Source: Glandiceps talaboti
Taxonomy: Eukaryota; Hemichordata; Enteropneusta; Spengelidae
Length of the DNA stretch: 64,000 bases
Reading direction: 5' to 3'
Assembly (NCBI RefSeq): GCF_964340395.1
Contig: NC_135562.1
Span: 501,001-565,000 of the forward strand
The position numbers and the translations under genes are program-made. Below, piece by piece: positions 11,691 to 24,353 of the stretch. Positions within the stretch are counted from its first letter, which is position 1. Each line of letters begins with the position of its first letter. The notes beneath the pieces were generated by a model, which worked only from the letters and a program-made list of their open reading frames with translations, was not told the origin of the DNA and did no database searches.

Positions 11691-11845
11691 GAGATTGCTA
11701 TTTTTCGATATACACAGAAGGCAATTTAAAGGATGTTCGATACCAATTTTTTAAAACTAATTCTTAAACAACAGATTTATGTTGAACTTCATACAATATA
11801 GATTTAGTGTAAGATTTCAGTTCCATCATACAGTCAGTCTGACAT

Positions 11846-11926
11846 TAGCCTGGGATCCATGCACATCATTGGGGGGAATGACAAAACCAAAATTTAAAAT
11901 CCCCATCTGCATGAATTCCAGACTAC
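11846..11926. mobile_element. MITE copy 1, TAGCCTGG family, with 8-bp target duplication
   Basis: An 81-bp foldback element. It starts TAGCCTGGGATCCATGCA and ends TGCATGAATTCCAGACTAC, so the ends are inverted copies of each other over about 20 bp with few mismatches. It is flanked by the direct repeat TCTGACAT (11838-11845 and 11927-11934). An 8-bp duplication fits hAT-type transposition. A second copy is at 42726-42822. Confidence 0.8.
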
Positions 11927-12181
11927 TCTGACATCATTAGCATTGTAATATGACACATTTATCATTAGGGTTCATTAGGGTGAACACATATCTTTGTGTT
12001 GAATTGTGAATTCAATCTTGATAAAGTAGACAAGTCTTATGATAGTAAATACACCTAAGGATAGTAGGTAAACAGCTGAAGTATGTTTAAGTTAGTGATA
12101 CGATCTAGAGAGAGAGAAGACAGAGTTCGGGATGGTGTGATGTTTGATGGATGACATGATACTAATTTGATTGTAATAGAG

Positions 12182-12845
12182 TCACATGTTACAAGTGACA
12201 TGCCAATAGACTTTGGTAGAGTGACAATTGTAACAAGTGACATGCCATAGACTGGTAGAGTGACAGTTGTGACAAGTGACATGCCATAGACTGGTAGAGT
12301 GACAGTTGTAACAAGTGACATTCCATAGACTTTGGCAGAGTGACAGTTGTAACAAGTGACATGCCAAAGACTGGTAGAGTGACAGTTGTGACAAGTGACA
12401 TGCCAATAGACTTTGGTAGAGTGACAATTGTAACAAGTGACATGCCATAGACTGGTAGAGTGACAGTTGTGAGAAGTGACATGCCATAGACTGGTAGAGT
12501 GACAGTTGTAACAAGTGATATTCCATAGACTTTGGCAGAGTGAGTTGTGACAAGTGACATTCCATAGACTTTGGCAGAGTGAGTTGTGACAAGTGACATT
12601 CCATAGACTTTGGCAGAGTGAGTTGTGACAAGTGACATTCCATAGACTTTGGCAGAGTGAGAGTGAGTTGTGACAAGTGACATGCCATAGACTTTGGCAG
12701 AGTGACAGTTGTAACAAGTGATATTCCATAGACTTTGGCAGAGTGAGTTGTGACAAGTGACATTCCATAGACTTTGGCAGAGTGAGTTGTGACAAGTGAC
12801 ATTCCATAGACTTTGGCAGAGTGAGTTGTGACAAGTGACATCATG
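12182..12845. repeat. Minisatellite, 39-bp unit (45-bp variants), about 16 copies
   Basis: Units contain ACAAGTGACAT(G/T)CCATAGACT, then GGTAGAGTGACAGTTGT or TTTGGCAGAGTGAGTTGT. Most spacings are multiples of three, so three minus-strand frames of 226-259 codons stay open; these are artefacts of the repeat. Confidence 0.95.
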
Positions 12846-12951
12846 ATTAGGTTGTATTGGAAGTGACAAGATTGTAAGAGGTTACATGTGACAAGTGATT
12901 TGATACTAATAGCTTCAGTAGTGATGTATGACATGTCTACTACCAATTACA

Positions 12952-13292
12952 TCATAGGGGATGTGTGACTGATGTGATCAGGCTGTGTAAGGAAGTAATG
13001 TAAAGATTGACTTGGTATCAGTTACTGGAAGATGTAGGTCATAGGGGATGTGAGACTGATGTGATGAGGCTGTGTAAGGAAGTAATGTAAAGATTGACTT
13101 GGTATCAGTTACTGGAAGATGTAGGTCATAGGGGATATGTGACTGATGTGATGAGGCTGTGTAAGGAAGTAATGTAAAGATTGACTTGGTACCAGTTACT
13201 GTGTGACTGATGTGATGAGGCTGTGTAAGGAAGTAATGTAAAGATTGACTTGGTACCAGTTACTGGAAGATGTAGGTCATAGGGGGATGTGA
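12952..13292. repeat. Minisatellite, 87-bp unit, four copies
   Basis: GAGGCTGTGTAAGGAAGTAA recurs at a spacing of 87 bp, then 64 bp where one unit has lost 23 bp. Confidence 0.9.
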
Positions 13293-13339
13293 GACTGACA
13301 TGATGACATTGTGAAATGAAGGTTGCCTTAATCCTCAGT

Positions 13340-13900
13340 TATGTCATAAAGGGGTCACACTCCACTACAATCAAGTGGCTTAGTGTTCACACACTACTAC
13401 AATCAAGTGGCTATGTTGACATTATTAAAGTAGAGCGAGGGTAGGGGAAGGGGTAAATATGAGTTGACAGGGTAGGGAAGGGGTAAATATGAGTTGACAG
13501 GGTAAGGGGAAGGGGTACTATGAGTTGACAGGGTAGGGGGAGAGTTAAAGTGTAGTGAAGGTAAGGGACAGGGTAAATATATCATGAATTGACCATTTTA
13601 TTAAAAGTTGATAGTGACATTAGATATGAGGCTGAAGAAGAGGAGACAACATGTAACTATTAGGTTGAATAGAGGAGATATAGCTATGAGGCTGAAGGGA
13701 GGGGGGGGGGCAACACATAACTATTGGGCTGAATAGAGGGGATATAGCTATGAGGCTGAAGGGGAGGGGGCAACACATAACTATTGGGCTGAATAGAGGG
13801 GATATAGCTATGAGGCTGAAGGGGAGGGGGCAACACATAACTATTGGGCTGAATAGAGGGGATATAGCTATGAGGCTGAAGGGGAGGGGGAGGCACTATG
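13340..13900. repeat. Cluster of G-rich short repeats (31-bp and about 60-bp units)
   Basis: 13340-13415: two copies around CTACAATCAAGTGGCT. 13430-13575: about four copies of a 31-bp unit with GGGGAAGGGGTAAATATGAG. 13620-13895: four to five copies of a 60-63-bp unit with GATATAGCTATGAGGCTGAA, one carrying a long run of G at about 13690-13710. Open frames here are repeat artefacts. Confidence 0.9.
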
Positions 13901-15364
13901 AGGCTCTGAAGAAGGAAGGAATAGAAGTAAAAGTGAAATGTGATGGTAAGTTTGATGGAAGATGAAAAATAAGGTGATCAAGAAATGACTATTAAAGAGG
14001 AAGGAGCAAGAAAGCTGAACAAAAGTGTTTTGTTAGTATTACACAATAAAGATATATTTATATGGCTGTTAAAAGTAGTTTGGTTATGTTAACTGTAGGA
14101 TCACAAGTAAATAGGAGTAAATTTGATTTGCCTTATTTAGAGGAAGACGTAGAAAGTCAGATAATATTTAGACTAAAAGGAAGATGGTATAAATGAAGAT
14201 GGTCACATGATATAATATTATGTAAGATATAATAAGATTCTGAAGACAGTGAATCTGTAAAATTTAATAGACAGATGTCAGTTGGATTTCTTTTTTCTGG
14301 TAAAATGGAGCACATTTCCATTTTGTTAACATGTGATTTTAATTTCCATGTAATGCTTGAATATTTTAAGAAATTGTACATTTTTGTATCTTTGCAATGA
14401 TCAAGAGAATGATATAGCTGATGACAGGGTGATATTGACTTTCGTAAGACAAGGTTTTTTCCTTTTTTTAAGAGGTTGCTTTTTTGTAGGAAATATTTAT
14501 TTTCAGCAATATTTGAGCTGTTTTATAAAGTAACTAATGAGGTGTGACTGAACATAATGCAATCCATATTTCGCCATTACAGGTAGTCTGTAAGATATGT
14601 ATATGTTTAGTAGGTACATTATTTTGAACACTGTCAAATTTTAGTGCAAATTTTTGTGTTAAGATGTTTAGATTTATTGATGTTACAATTTTGAGTATTT
14701 TATACAAATCACTGAGGTGACAAACAATTAAGGACAAAGATCTTCTCTAGTTTTAAACATTTCCATTCTGTAGCTGAAACGTTGAAATAAGTAAGTAACA
14801 TAGGGTAGCCACTCCTCTGTAATATTGGCCATTTTCCAATGTTTCTGAAAACTCTCTTTTATCATACCATACATGTATGTGGTTCAGTTAGACATTTAGC
14901 TCCACTTGTAGAATGGATGTTCTTTTCTTTGTAAAATTATTTTAGGTCTATATATGAAATTTGAAAGTCCCGACACTGGTGGCGCTGTTCAAGAAATGGT
15001 GCAAACTAGACTACAGCTGTGATGTAGTGTTCATTTGTGATTACTTAGTAGCACCAGTCATTGCTTGAAATGAGATATTATTTTATCATTATTGAAGAAT
15101 TTTCTGTTAAGTTTTAATACTTTTTTAATAAGTAAAAGAACAAAGTTGTGATTATTTAGATTTATCACTAGTTTTAAATTTTATCTTTGAAAAATATTAA
15201 ATGTATATAGACAACTGTAATATAAGGACCACTTCAGTCACTAATTCAAATTGTATTCATACCTGGGTGTCTGTTCAAATTTTATCCATACTAGGGGGTC
15301 TGTTCTTATCATAATCATACTAGGGAGTCACTTATCATTTTCTGTAAATTAACCTTCAACCTAT
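13901..15364. other. AT-rich non-coding DNA
   Basis: Nothing gene-like is seen. AATAAA at 14045-14050 could be a distal poly(A) signal for the XKR transcript. Confidence 0.6.
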
Positions 15365-15710
15365 TAGAGCTGCACTAGCTGTAACTGAAGTATAATTTTT
15401 TTGACCAGACAACCAACAAATATATTGACTGAAAAACATAATACATGTACATGTTACTCAGAGATGAATTGTATCATTAAATAGCACAGTAACATATCAA
15501 CATTATGAGTCTATTGGATGTGTTGATTTTAGGTGCGGACCCAAAAATCAATTTGGTTGGATTTATTGTATCATAGTATGTGTACAAACACACAAACACA
15601 CAAATACATTTACCCACTGGTGATTCAATGCTATGCAGGGTGTACAATATTATGAGTAAATCATCGCATTTAACAAAACGGTTTCAAAACATTCCAGGTG
15701 CATGTCGTGC
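15365..15710 (+). repeat. Dispersed repeat copy B (pair of 4655-5200)
   Basis: Same order of shared blocks as copy A: AGCTGCACTAGCTGTAACTG, AAATATATTGACTG, GGACCCAAAAATCAATTTGG, GGTGATTCA. It is shorter than copy A and carries its own small ACACAAACACACAAA expansion. Confidence 0.6.
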
Positions 15711-16833
15711 AGCTGTTACTCCCTAGTTTTGACTCTCTTCCTCCATATACATATATCTTACAAATTTAATAGCTGTTTTCAAGGTAAGAGTACCTGAGAT
15801 ATTAGGAGATATGAAGGCTAGAGTTCTTTTACAGATTATAATTACACATCACTAGATAAAATGAACAACACAATATCCATAAAAATATGAAGTTCAACAA
15901 AATATTTTTTATTGCAATCAATTTAGCAGACCTATTTAAACTAGCCAAGCCAGCCATCAATTATTGCCAGGACATTTTAAGAAAAAATGATTTTCAAAGT
16001 GAGCTGCAGTACTTGTAGCCAAATATTGCCTCCAAACAACACTTTGAATGACCAAATTATTACATATTTTATCTGTCACCAAACACTTTTAGCGGCCAAA
16101 TTATGTCATATTTTATCTCCCATGGCTGAGACCTGAATCTTGTGTAGAATGTCTCGAGTTTGAATATAATATTGCATCTTATTATCATTTCCACCTTCTG
16201 TGTATGACACTGCCAATAATAGTTACATGGTAACATTACATTGTATGCTACTGAGTGTACCTGGACTATGTACATTTCACTTGGCTACCAGGACTACATG
16301 TATGTATATTTCACTTGTCTACCACAAAAATGTTCATATTTTTGTGTACAGAAAATACAGTTGTTTTCTCAAACAAAAAATCTACACGTTATTTCTAACA
16401 ACTGAGTAAAAAACCTACACTTCATACTTTCTCAAACTACTTTTAAAATCAAACATGCTGAAGATTAATGTTACACTTGAAAATAAAAAATGGACACATA
16501 TTTAAAGGTTCTTCATATATTATATTATATTGCATAATAATCATCACCAACATTTATCTCAAGTACTGTCACATGTATGTATTCTCTAAGTGCAATGCTA
16601 ACAATTTATAATGTTTTGTACACGGGTAAAGTTTAGGATTTGTATTTTCAGTGGAAATTTTTTTTGTTTTTTAGTGAAATGTAAAAGTAGATTTGTAGAG
16701 AATTTTTATTTACTTGTTACTTTGTTAAAGCTTAATGTAAAAATCTAAGTATTGTGTACTAATATTTCCAATTAAAAAACATTTTTATAGGGTTGGAGTG
16801 TTGAAGTAGATGTGTAGAGAATTGTTGTCATCG
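15711..16833. other. AT-rich non-coding DNA
   Basis: No gene, RNA or element recognised. The short open frames at 16.1-16.4 kb have no splice context or recognisable sequence. Confidence 0.6.
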
Positions 16834-17092
16834 CAATTTACTTGCCCTTTTATTATTAGCCTAGGTGGCCTTATTTAATTTACTTGCCCTTTTATTATTA
16901 GCCTAGGTGGCCTTATTTAATTTACTTGCCCTTTTATTATTAGCCTAGGTGGCCTTATTTAATTTACTTGCCCTTTTATTATTAGCCTAGGTGGCCTTAT
17001 TTAATTTACTTGCCTTTTTATTACTAGACTAGGTGGCCTTATTTAATTTACTTGCCCTCTTATTATTAGCCTAGGTGCCTTATTTAATTCTC
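16834..17092. repeat. Minisatellite, 42-bp unit, six copies
   Basis: Units contain TTTACTTGCCCTTTTATTAT and TAGCCTAGGTGGCC. The last copies are diverged. Confidence 0.93.
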
Positions 17093-17492
17093 TGTTTCTC
17101 ATGACCCAACCAATAATATCCTTCAATCTCTGGTGACATTTTTTTTTTTAAAAGTGACACCTTATGAGAGGATTAGATAAAAATAATCCAACATCACTGA
17201 TTGTCAGATTGCAACCCCACAAGTGTATCTGAACAAAAATTATTGTTTATTGCATAATTTTTATTGCTAAAATTCTGAAAATGGTTCAAAGTTTTCTTCT
17301 GACTTTAAGTGTCATTTCTAAGTCATTCAGACTATTCAAGTACAATTAATTGTGAATTGACAGTATCACCAATATGTACTCATACACTTACTTTTTTAAA
17401 ACGTAAATTATATAGCTATCATTTATGTTACAATGAGAAAAATAGAGTTAAGTATTGGCACCTTATACTATAGCCTTATTACCAGTCCAAGA

Positions 17493-17740
17493 ATTGAGTC
17501 CTAATATGGATATATTGAGTCCTAATATGGACATATTGAGTCCTAATATGGATATATTGAGTCCTAATATGGATATATTGAGTCCTAATATGGACATATT
17601 GAGTCCTGATATGATGTGAACATGCACAATAGCAATCATATTCCAAATATGGACATATTGAGTCCTAATGTGGACAAACACAGTAGCGATTACTATATAT
17701 TGATTCCAAATATGGACATATTGAGTCCTAATGTGGATAT
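17493..17740. repeat. 21-bp minisatellite plus a 61-bp derivative
   Basis: ATTGAGTCCTAATATGGA(C/T)A repeats about six times to 17610. At 17640-17740 the same core is embedded in a longer unit of about 61 bp (with ATTCCAAATATGGACATA) repeated twice, so a new register grew from the old array. Confidence 0.9.
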
Positions 17741-19062
17741 ATACACAATAGCGATCATATTTATTATTTTTTATTATTTTTATGTGTATTTACTTTACAA
17801 TTGTATAGATTACAGATTTATAATTGATTTATTTTAATTTTAACAGAGATCACAGGTTAAAATTGGCATACACACAGACCATGTAAAAACAAATGGATAT
17901 TGAATACATGTCGTTGAGGGCAGTCTTTATCCAGGAAGTTATTCGTATCTTTTTTCTTGTTGCCAATGGACATTGTACGCAACTTTATGATTGTATATAT
18001 GTAAGCATTGCATTTTCTTTACTTCATTATTTACAACGGATTGTTCGCCGAAGAATGACTGGAATGCTTTACTCCGTCATTTTGCTCATTTGAATTTGTT
18101 TGTTATGTGGTACTTGCAATTTTAGTTTATCAATAAATGCTGCAGTTTAATACAAATTATGGCATTATATAAGTACTGATTTGTATTGATTTAATTTGTT
18201 TTTAAAAATTAATGAATTAAAATTCCACAGACCAGACGACTATCACTTCGCACTTGGTGTGTGAGGGCGCCCTTCACGGCGTACTGTTACAGACTGAAAC
18301 GATGTGATGATAGATGTTTGTATTGAGTTTAGCGTCCTCTACGTTGAAAAAAACAACCAGTTAATTTTCTACAATTCAATCAAACTGTCCCTCAATCAAC
18401 CAACTTTTATACTTGGTCTATTAATCCTGTACGTTTGAGAAATACAAGTTGTTTATCAAGTCATATAACGTAACACCCGTATATACAGAATTAATCTCTA
18501 CAAGATCAAATTCGACGACAAAATCGACCTGTCATAAAAACACCGTACTTGTCTTTACCTTCACCGCACCATATAATTGGTGGTGTGTAACGAAATTTAT
18601 TACACGTTATAGGAGCCATTTAAATATATGAACTTATATGGTGTGGTTGTGTGTGTACGTGAAGACAAAACGAAATTCTGTGATGCCGGTGACGACGTGA
18701 TGTGTGCACAGACAGAACGAAACTCGATCGGTAATGTAATAAATTAATTGACGGTGATGTACTATTTTCACACGTATTGTAATTGATTTAATTACTCAGA
18801 CAGTTGATTTGCACTAGTATATGTGAATAGTCTAGTGATTATATATATGTGTAAAGCATTAAAAAAAACGAACGAGTGTTGTATACTCAATGACACTCGT
18901 TTACGTGAAATTTTTGTACACGTATGTTGCTCGTTCACGATTTTCAGATTTTGCCGAGTAATATTGTTCCTTCTAAGCTGTTGTGATCTGCTGTCTTTTT
19001 CAGGGATTCAGAAGCCAGAATGCCCATCTAACCCTTCCATATAGGGACTATCTGGGAGGTTT
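17741..19062. other. Unique DNA, no recognised gene
   Basis: A 66-codon frame at 17893-18093 (start MDIEYMSLRAVF) followed by AATAAA at about 18132 was considered, but I recognise no family and see no splice sites. CTGTCTTTTTCAG ending at 19003 is a good acceptor-like string with no credible exon after it. Confidence 0.5.
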
Positions 19063-19063
19063 G

Positions 19064-19110
<47 letters not shown>

Positions 19111-19173
19111 AACAAACAAACAAACACAAACGCGCGCGCTCTCTCTCACACATACATACATACATACATACAT

Positions 19174-19213
<40 letters not shown>

Positions 19214-19345
19214 ACATACATACATACATACATACATACATACATACATACATACATACATACATACATACATACATACATACATACATACATACATACA
19301 TACATACATACATACATACATACATACATACATACATACACATAC
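19063..19345. repeat. Compound microsatellite (CA)n, (CAAA)n, (CATA)n
   Basis: Pure CA, then CAAA, a short GCGCGCTCTCTCTC stretch, and long CATA tracts interrupted by CA. The open frames are artefacts. Confidence 0.98.
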
Positions 19346-19475
19346 TAACCCGTACACTGGCATCACGAAAAATGTTGACCGGTAAACGTCATTTGCGTTG
19401 AACAGTGTAAAGATGGTACACAGCACGTGACCACATATTGACAAATCACAACATAGGAAATGTACAAGGTGTGTT

Positions 19476-19505
19476 CATAGACCCTCCACTGAGGGAGGGT
19501 CTATG
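19476..19505. other. Perfect 12-bp stem hairpin
   Basis: CATAGACCCTCC and GGAGGGTCTATG flank the loop ACTGAG. It is more perfect than expected by chance and may be the end or core of a foldback repeat. Confidence 0.7.
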
Positions 19506-20015
19506 GTGTGTTAGAAAACGATTAGTACATGTGACAAATACATCATGATTTTGACTGCGTGATAGGTTTTTGCACTGAATCACATCCATCTATGCTTCGT
19601 ACACTAAGACGGTCCATAGTATGTTTAATTCATGTATCATCAAATCTTCAATATCTATCCACTTAGTGAAATGAGCTCACTGTAGAACGCTTATTGAATT
19701 TATTACAACTTCATAAGACAAAGATGTCTCCAGAATGATAATGCCACACTTTAAAGTGGCCATTGGATGAGAAATAGGTAATTTTGGATTTTTGAGAAAT
19801 AGGTGCTTATTTTGGATTTTTCACAAGGAAAACAACTTTATGTTTTTCTTCTAAAAAAAATAATGTAAACAAGATAGACTTGGTCCGTGTTGGAACATGA
19901 TAAATTACAAAAAAACACTAAATATTTGTATAAAGTTTGTTATTGTACGTACAGGAAGAGATTTGTAAACAAATTTAATAAATACAGACCATTTTAAATC
20001 ACATCTCTTCTCGTC

Positions 20016-20031
20016 ACGTCACGTGACGTCA
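20016..20031. promoter_or_regulatory. Overlapping E-box and CRE palindromes
   Basis: 20016-20029 is a 14-bp perfect palindrome (ACGTCACGTGACGT) containing GTCACGTGAC, the bHLH-zip/CLEAR-type E-box. TGACGTCA at 20024-20031 is a full CREB/ATF site. No gene start is identified nearby, so function is unproven. Confidence 0.4.
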
Positions 20032-22074
20032 CATCACAATATAGTCCAATTATTTATGGACACACGTAATGACGTAATGAGTATTTGAGATTACACATTT
20101 CCTCACAAATAACTTCGTGTATATACAATAACAATCTTTCACATATTTCTCTATATTATTAAAAATTTTAAACATTTATTTAGTTATAAATATTAACTTT
20201 GTTGTCTATGTTATCTAGACTTAGATTAGAAAAAAAACATAATATCGTTGTCATGATCGTTAAAAATCCAAAACTAAATACCACTTTCACATCCTAATTA
20301 TTCTGTCTCTACTTGAATTGCTCAATGTGAAAGAAAGCACTTTCACATCTACACTAAATATCGTACACCTTTTTAGGTTCAATCAGGTGTCAATTCAGCA
20401 TCGCGTAAAATATTTCATGCGGTGTCGAGTTCCAAACTTCTTCTAACCGGTGCAATGCGGTATGTGGGTCATTGGCCGACCCTTTACAGTTACAATTAAC
20501 GGTCAAAGTTCAGGCTGCAGACATGACAACCATCGAAATATAATGAGTAAAAACCACAGTAATAAAACATCACATGACTATGGAATGTCATTACTCTTGC
20601 ATTGTTTCAATAAACTCACTTGACCAGAATGATAGTGTAGGTGTGGGGTGAGTGAGTGAGTGGGAGGGTGGATGGGTGGGGAAGGGTGTCATGGTATTTA
20701 AAGATATGTACTCTAACTTTAAGTTGGTTATGTAAATTTCATTTGACATGCTTCTGTAACTTACTTTAAATGTCGTGTTCCTAAAACAAACTGAAATAGT
20801 TCATATATTATTCAATGTGTTATTTGATTAGGGTACGTCTTTACAGATTACAAGATAAATCATACACGTTACGGAAATTAGAATTTTGTCATTAAGGTAT
20901 AGCTTGCCAATTACACGAATCGTTACCAGTTCTAATCAATCCTGTAATGAGACAAATACTGTATAAATCGTTGACAATAAAGTAGACAAACTTGTAGTAG
21001 GCGTAACTAGCTGGAATGTAGATCTTTAAGTATGCCATTGGCATTAATAGATTACAATCTGTTAATCTATTGGGAATACAAGTAAATTACACGGACAACA
21101 TAATACTACCTAGAGATTAAGTGAAAGATAAATCAAGCTAACAAACTTTCTCAGGACAAAGTTATACATAAATCTATACGTATGCAATTTTGTGTAGTGG
21201 GGCAAGTTTTAGATTGGGAAGGTGGAGTGGGGGCACTTTTATTTGTAACTCAATAAATTGTAAAAAGCTAAAAACTGTGAAAACATTTGTTTGTAAGTAC
21301 AATAACAAATATTTTAAACATTTGTTAATGTTTTATAATTTTTAATTTACAAACAAGGACTTGGTATATGCTGTTTCATATTGTTTTTCAAGTATAAAAT
21401 CACAGGAGAGTTGTTTGAAAATGATTTTGTGCATCGTTCGTCACATCCGAGTTGACACATGGTATATACTTGTCATTCTCGCAAACTAGAATACATTTTT
21501 TCTGTGACGTAACGAAAAATAATACTTTCCCCTTGGCGGGTACGTTTCACACTGTGCCGTAAAGAGGTATGGGATTTATGACGTAAAGCACGTTGAAAAG
21601 AATCTCAAACCCGGGTCTCAGACCACTAAAGAGAAAGAATACACCTGGAGTATATGCCTTGGCCATTCAAGTAGTATAACATCTGTTGTGTGCATCACAC
21701 ACAACACATACCAACGTCTACCCTTAATTGTGCCGTATATTGTACACTGTGAAACTTAAACATCCCCGCCAAAAAGTAGAAGTCAATATGAATGGAACTG
21801 TTTAATATTTGGACAAAGTCTTAGCTTCAGTAACTTTGAAACCTCTCAAGGTGATACAATGTGTTCGAGACAGTGGAAATGTCAGTCGAGTGTGAAGCCA
21901 TAATATATATCCAAGTAGACGTGCTCGTAGAAGTGTGGCATTTGACATACTAAAAAACAACAGTATTGTCTTTATAGCAAGTGACTGTTACTTTTGTCGC
22001 AGTCTGGTGTCGCGGCAACGCAATCCATAACCAACGAGTTGAATTATTTCATTTGAGGTGTTGAATACTGTGTG

Positions 22075-22456
22075 TTACGTCACCACACAAACAAACACAC
22101 AAATTATTGTATCGAACGACTGCTGGGTTTAGTAGTCTGAGGTTTACAACAGTAACTTACACGAGGCGGAGTGACAGAGAGTTTCAAGTGTGTGTACCTC
22201 CTAGCTACACTCTACACATTCAACAACTCTGTCGGACATTTCTATTAACTTACGTAATCCGTCTAAGGCTGGGAGATCTACTTGGTTGCTTTGAAGGATC
22301 GTCACACACCTATTTGTTCACCGGCATATCTGCAACCTTTGAGAGTTCGACGACTCGACTGTGTGTACACATACCTGGAGCTGTTTTACCGTTCAATCTC
22401 AGTTGACCTGGTTGATGCTCGTAATACTTGTTAGAAAGTAACAACGTACCCTCAAG
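22075..22456 (+). promoter_or_regulatory. Candidate first (untranslated) exon with upstream CRE
   Basis: TTACGTCA at 22075-22082 is followed by about 370 bp of less AT-rich sequence that ends in CTCAAG|GTAAGT (GT at 22457), a consensus donor. A 99-codon open frame (22107-22406) shows no known domain. It could be a 5' exon of the GPCR transcript 30 kb downstream, or of an unseen gene. Confidence 0.3.
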
Positions 22457-24137
22457 GTAAGTTGAAGCTTTCCTGTTATTGTTTACAATTATTGTAAATT
22501 ACTAAACAAACTAAAACATTAGTAAATGCTAACTTCAATCTATATGTGAAATAATTGTCACGAGGAGGACATACGTGTAAATCACATTAACCAATACCGT
22601 GGTTAATTTTTGACTTTGACATGACCTCTTACTTGCTATATCACCTGTGTACCACCGCGACATGCTCGATGAAGATAGGCAGGTATGGAATGCTGGATAT
22701 AGTCGTAAAATCCGGTAAGGTCAATGTTTGAAATAATGAGTAATTTTTTTATGGTGTTATTGTAATATACTATTAGAGTAGATACAAGTACTTTTGTGTA
22801 AATCAAAATATTAAACAATACGGTATATGTTGTTGTTGTTGTTGTTGTTATTGTTGTTATTATTATTATTATTGTTGTTGTTGTTGTTGTTGTTTTTCTG
22901 CCGTACTTGTGAATTGATTGAACCTGACATTTTTCGCAAAAGCACAAATAATAACATTATGTGAAATATGTTATTTGTGATCAAAAAAGATAATTTCTCC
23001 AAAATAGTGGTAACTATTGTAGACTAGAGTGTACTTCATATTGCCTAAGTAAATAGACTGTACAGCAAGACAAGGTTGGCTCTATAGACCCAAAAGTAAT
23101 ATTTAATAATATACTTATAAAGGCTTTTGTCGTTAATCCACAAGTACATCTTTAACTGCTTTGCATTCTTGTGAACCAGAGCTGTTATTGCGTCTTGGAT
23201 GGTGCCGTAAAAGAGGCTGTGGTTTACGACAGCAACGCAGATCCGGCGTCCGCGCGTCCCCCCCCCCCCCCAGCTAGTGGAAAATGACTCTGGCTGGAGG
23301 GATGTTTGTATACGACCAATCTATTTTGAAAGTTAATTGTACGTTGAAACGTCATTGTAAAAATATATATATGGAACTCAAGTATCCCGGGAACTCGAAT
23401 CCAATGACTATACTTGGATTCTATGCTAATAGAACACGGCAACTAAGATTTTAACTGATCTTATCTATTCATATCTGCTAATCATTGTTGATGAAAGTGG
23501 TTCCCGGTATACGTAAAATGATAATCCAATAATATCACGTTGACGGATACGTCCGATTTCTTTCAACATCATCACCCCCGGGAATACATCAAAGAATCCT
23601 GTTCTAACTAACGTTCAAATCCGGAGTTAGAAAGTGGCCAAAAGCAAGTGGCTGAATAATCGCTATGTACACAGGCAGGACTTTAAGAAACCTAGAGGAA
23701 AATTGTCTTTCTGTACTGTGGGGTTGTGTTTCAAATCCGGATGTAACAACTAATTTACGTTTTACAATTATACGTAATAATATCCTTTGGTGTAGTTTCA
23801 CTTCATACCGCTCACTTTGTATAGGGACAGTCTCAAGTGTCATTTATTCATTCCCGTGACTCCAATAAAACATCATTGATAAAAAAGAAGAAGAAGAAGT
23901 AGATCTATGAGACAATATATTTTAGTTATGTTGTGATGATGTCGGAGTCTGAACGTGATATAACCATGGCAAAATTAGTATCTTCTTCTCGTGATTCAAT
24001 GATTGAAATTTTGGACTACAAGTGAAAGAAAGAAATTACCACAGCCCGCGAAAGCTTTAAGTGAAAGCTGTACAGTCAGTTAACACATTGACAGGGATAT
24101 AATGCTAGAAATGAAAATATGAAATACATCAAACTGT
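22457..24137. other. Unique DNA with a GTT/ATT microsatellite
   Basis: (GTT)n/(ATT)n at about 22828-22893 and a C13 run at about 23260-23272. No gene recognised. Confidence 0.7.
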
Positions 24138-24139
24138 CT

Positions 24140-24187
<48 letters not shown>

Positions 24188-24188
24188 G

Positions 24189-24238
<50 letters not shown>

Positions 24239-24353
24239 TACATACATACATACATACATACATACATACATACATACATGCATGCATGCATGCATACATA
24301 CATACATACATACATACATACATACATACATACATACATACATACATACATAC
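24138..24353. repeat. Compound microsatellite (ATC)n, (CA)n, (CATA)n, (CATG)n
   Basis: ATC repeats to about 24187, CA to about 24233, then CATA with a short CATG block at about 24284-24296. Confidence 0.98.

Larger units (their letters stand above)
19346..22074. other. Unique DNA with hairpin and CRE/E-box motifs
   Basis: No coding sequence found. It contains the hairpin at 19476-19505, the palindromic CRE/E-box site at 20016-20031, and TGACGTAA half-sites at about 20072, 21503 and 21578. Confidence 0.6.

Noticed and set aside
12055-12946. Three overlapping minus-strand frames of 226-259 codons.
   Set aside because: All derive from the 39-bp minisatellite; three open registers of the same strand cannot all be coding and none has flanking unique coding sequence.
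17893-18093. A 66-codon frame followed by AATAAA, considered as a terminal exon.
   Set aside because: No acceptor, no family resemblance, and AATAAA is common in AT-rich DNA.
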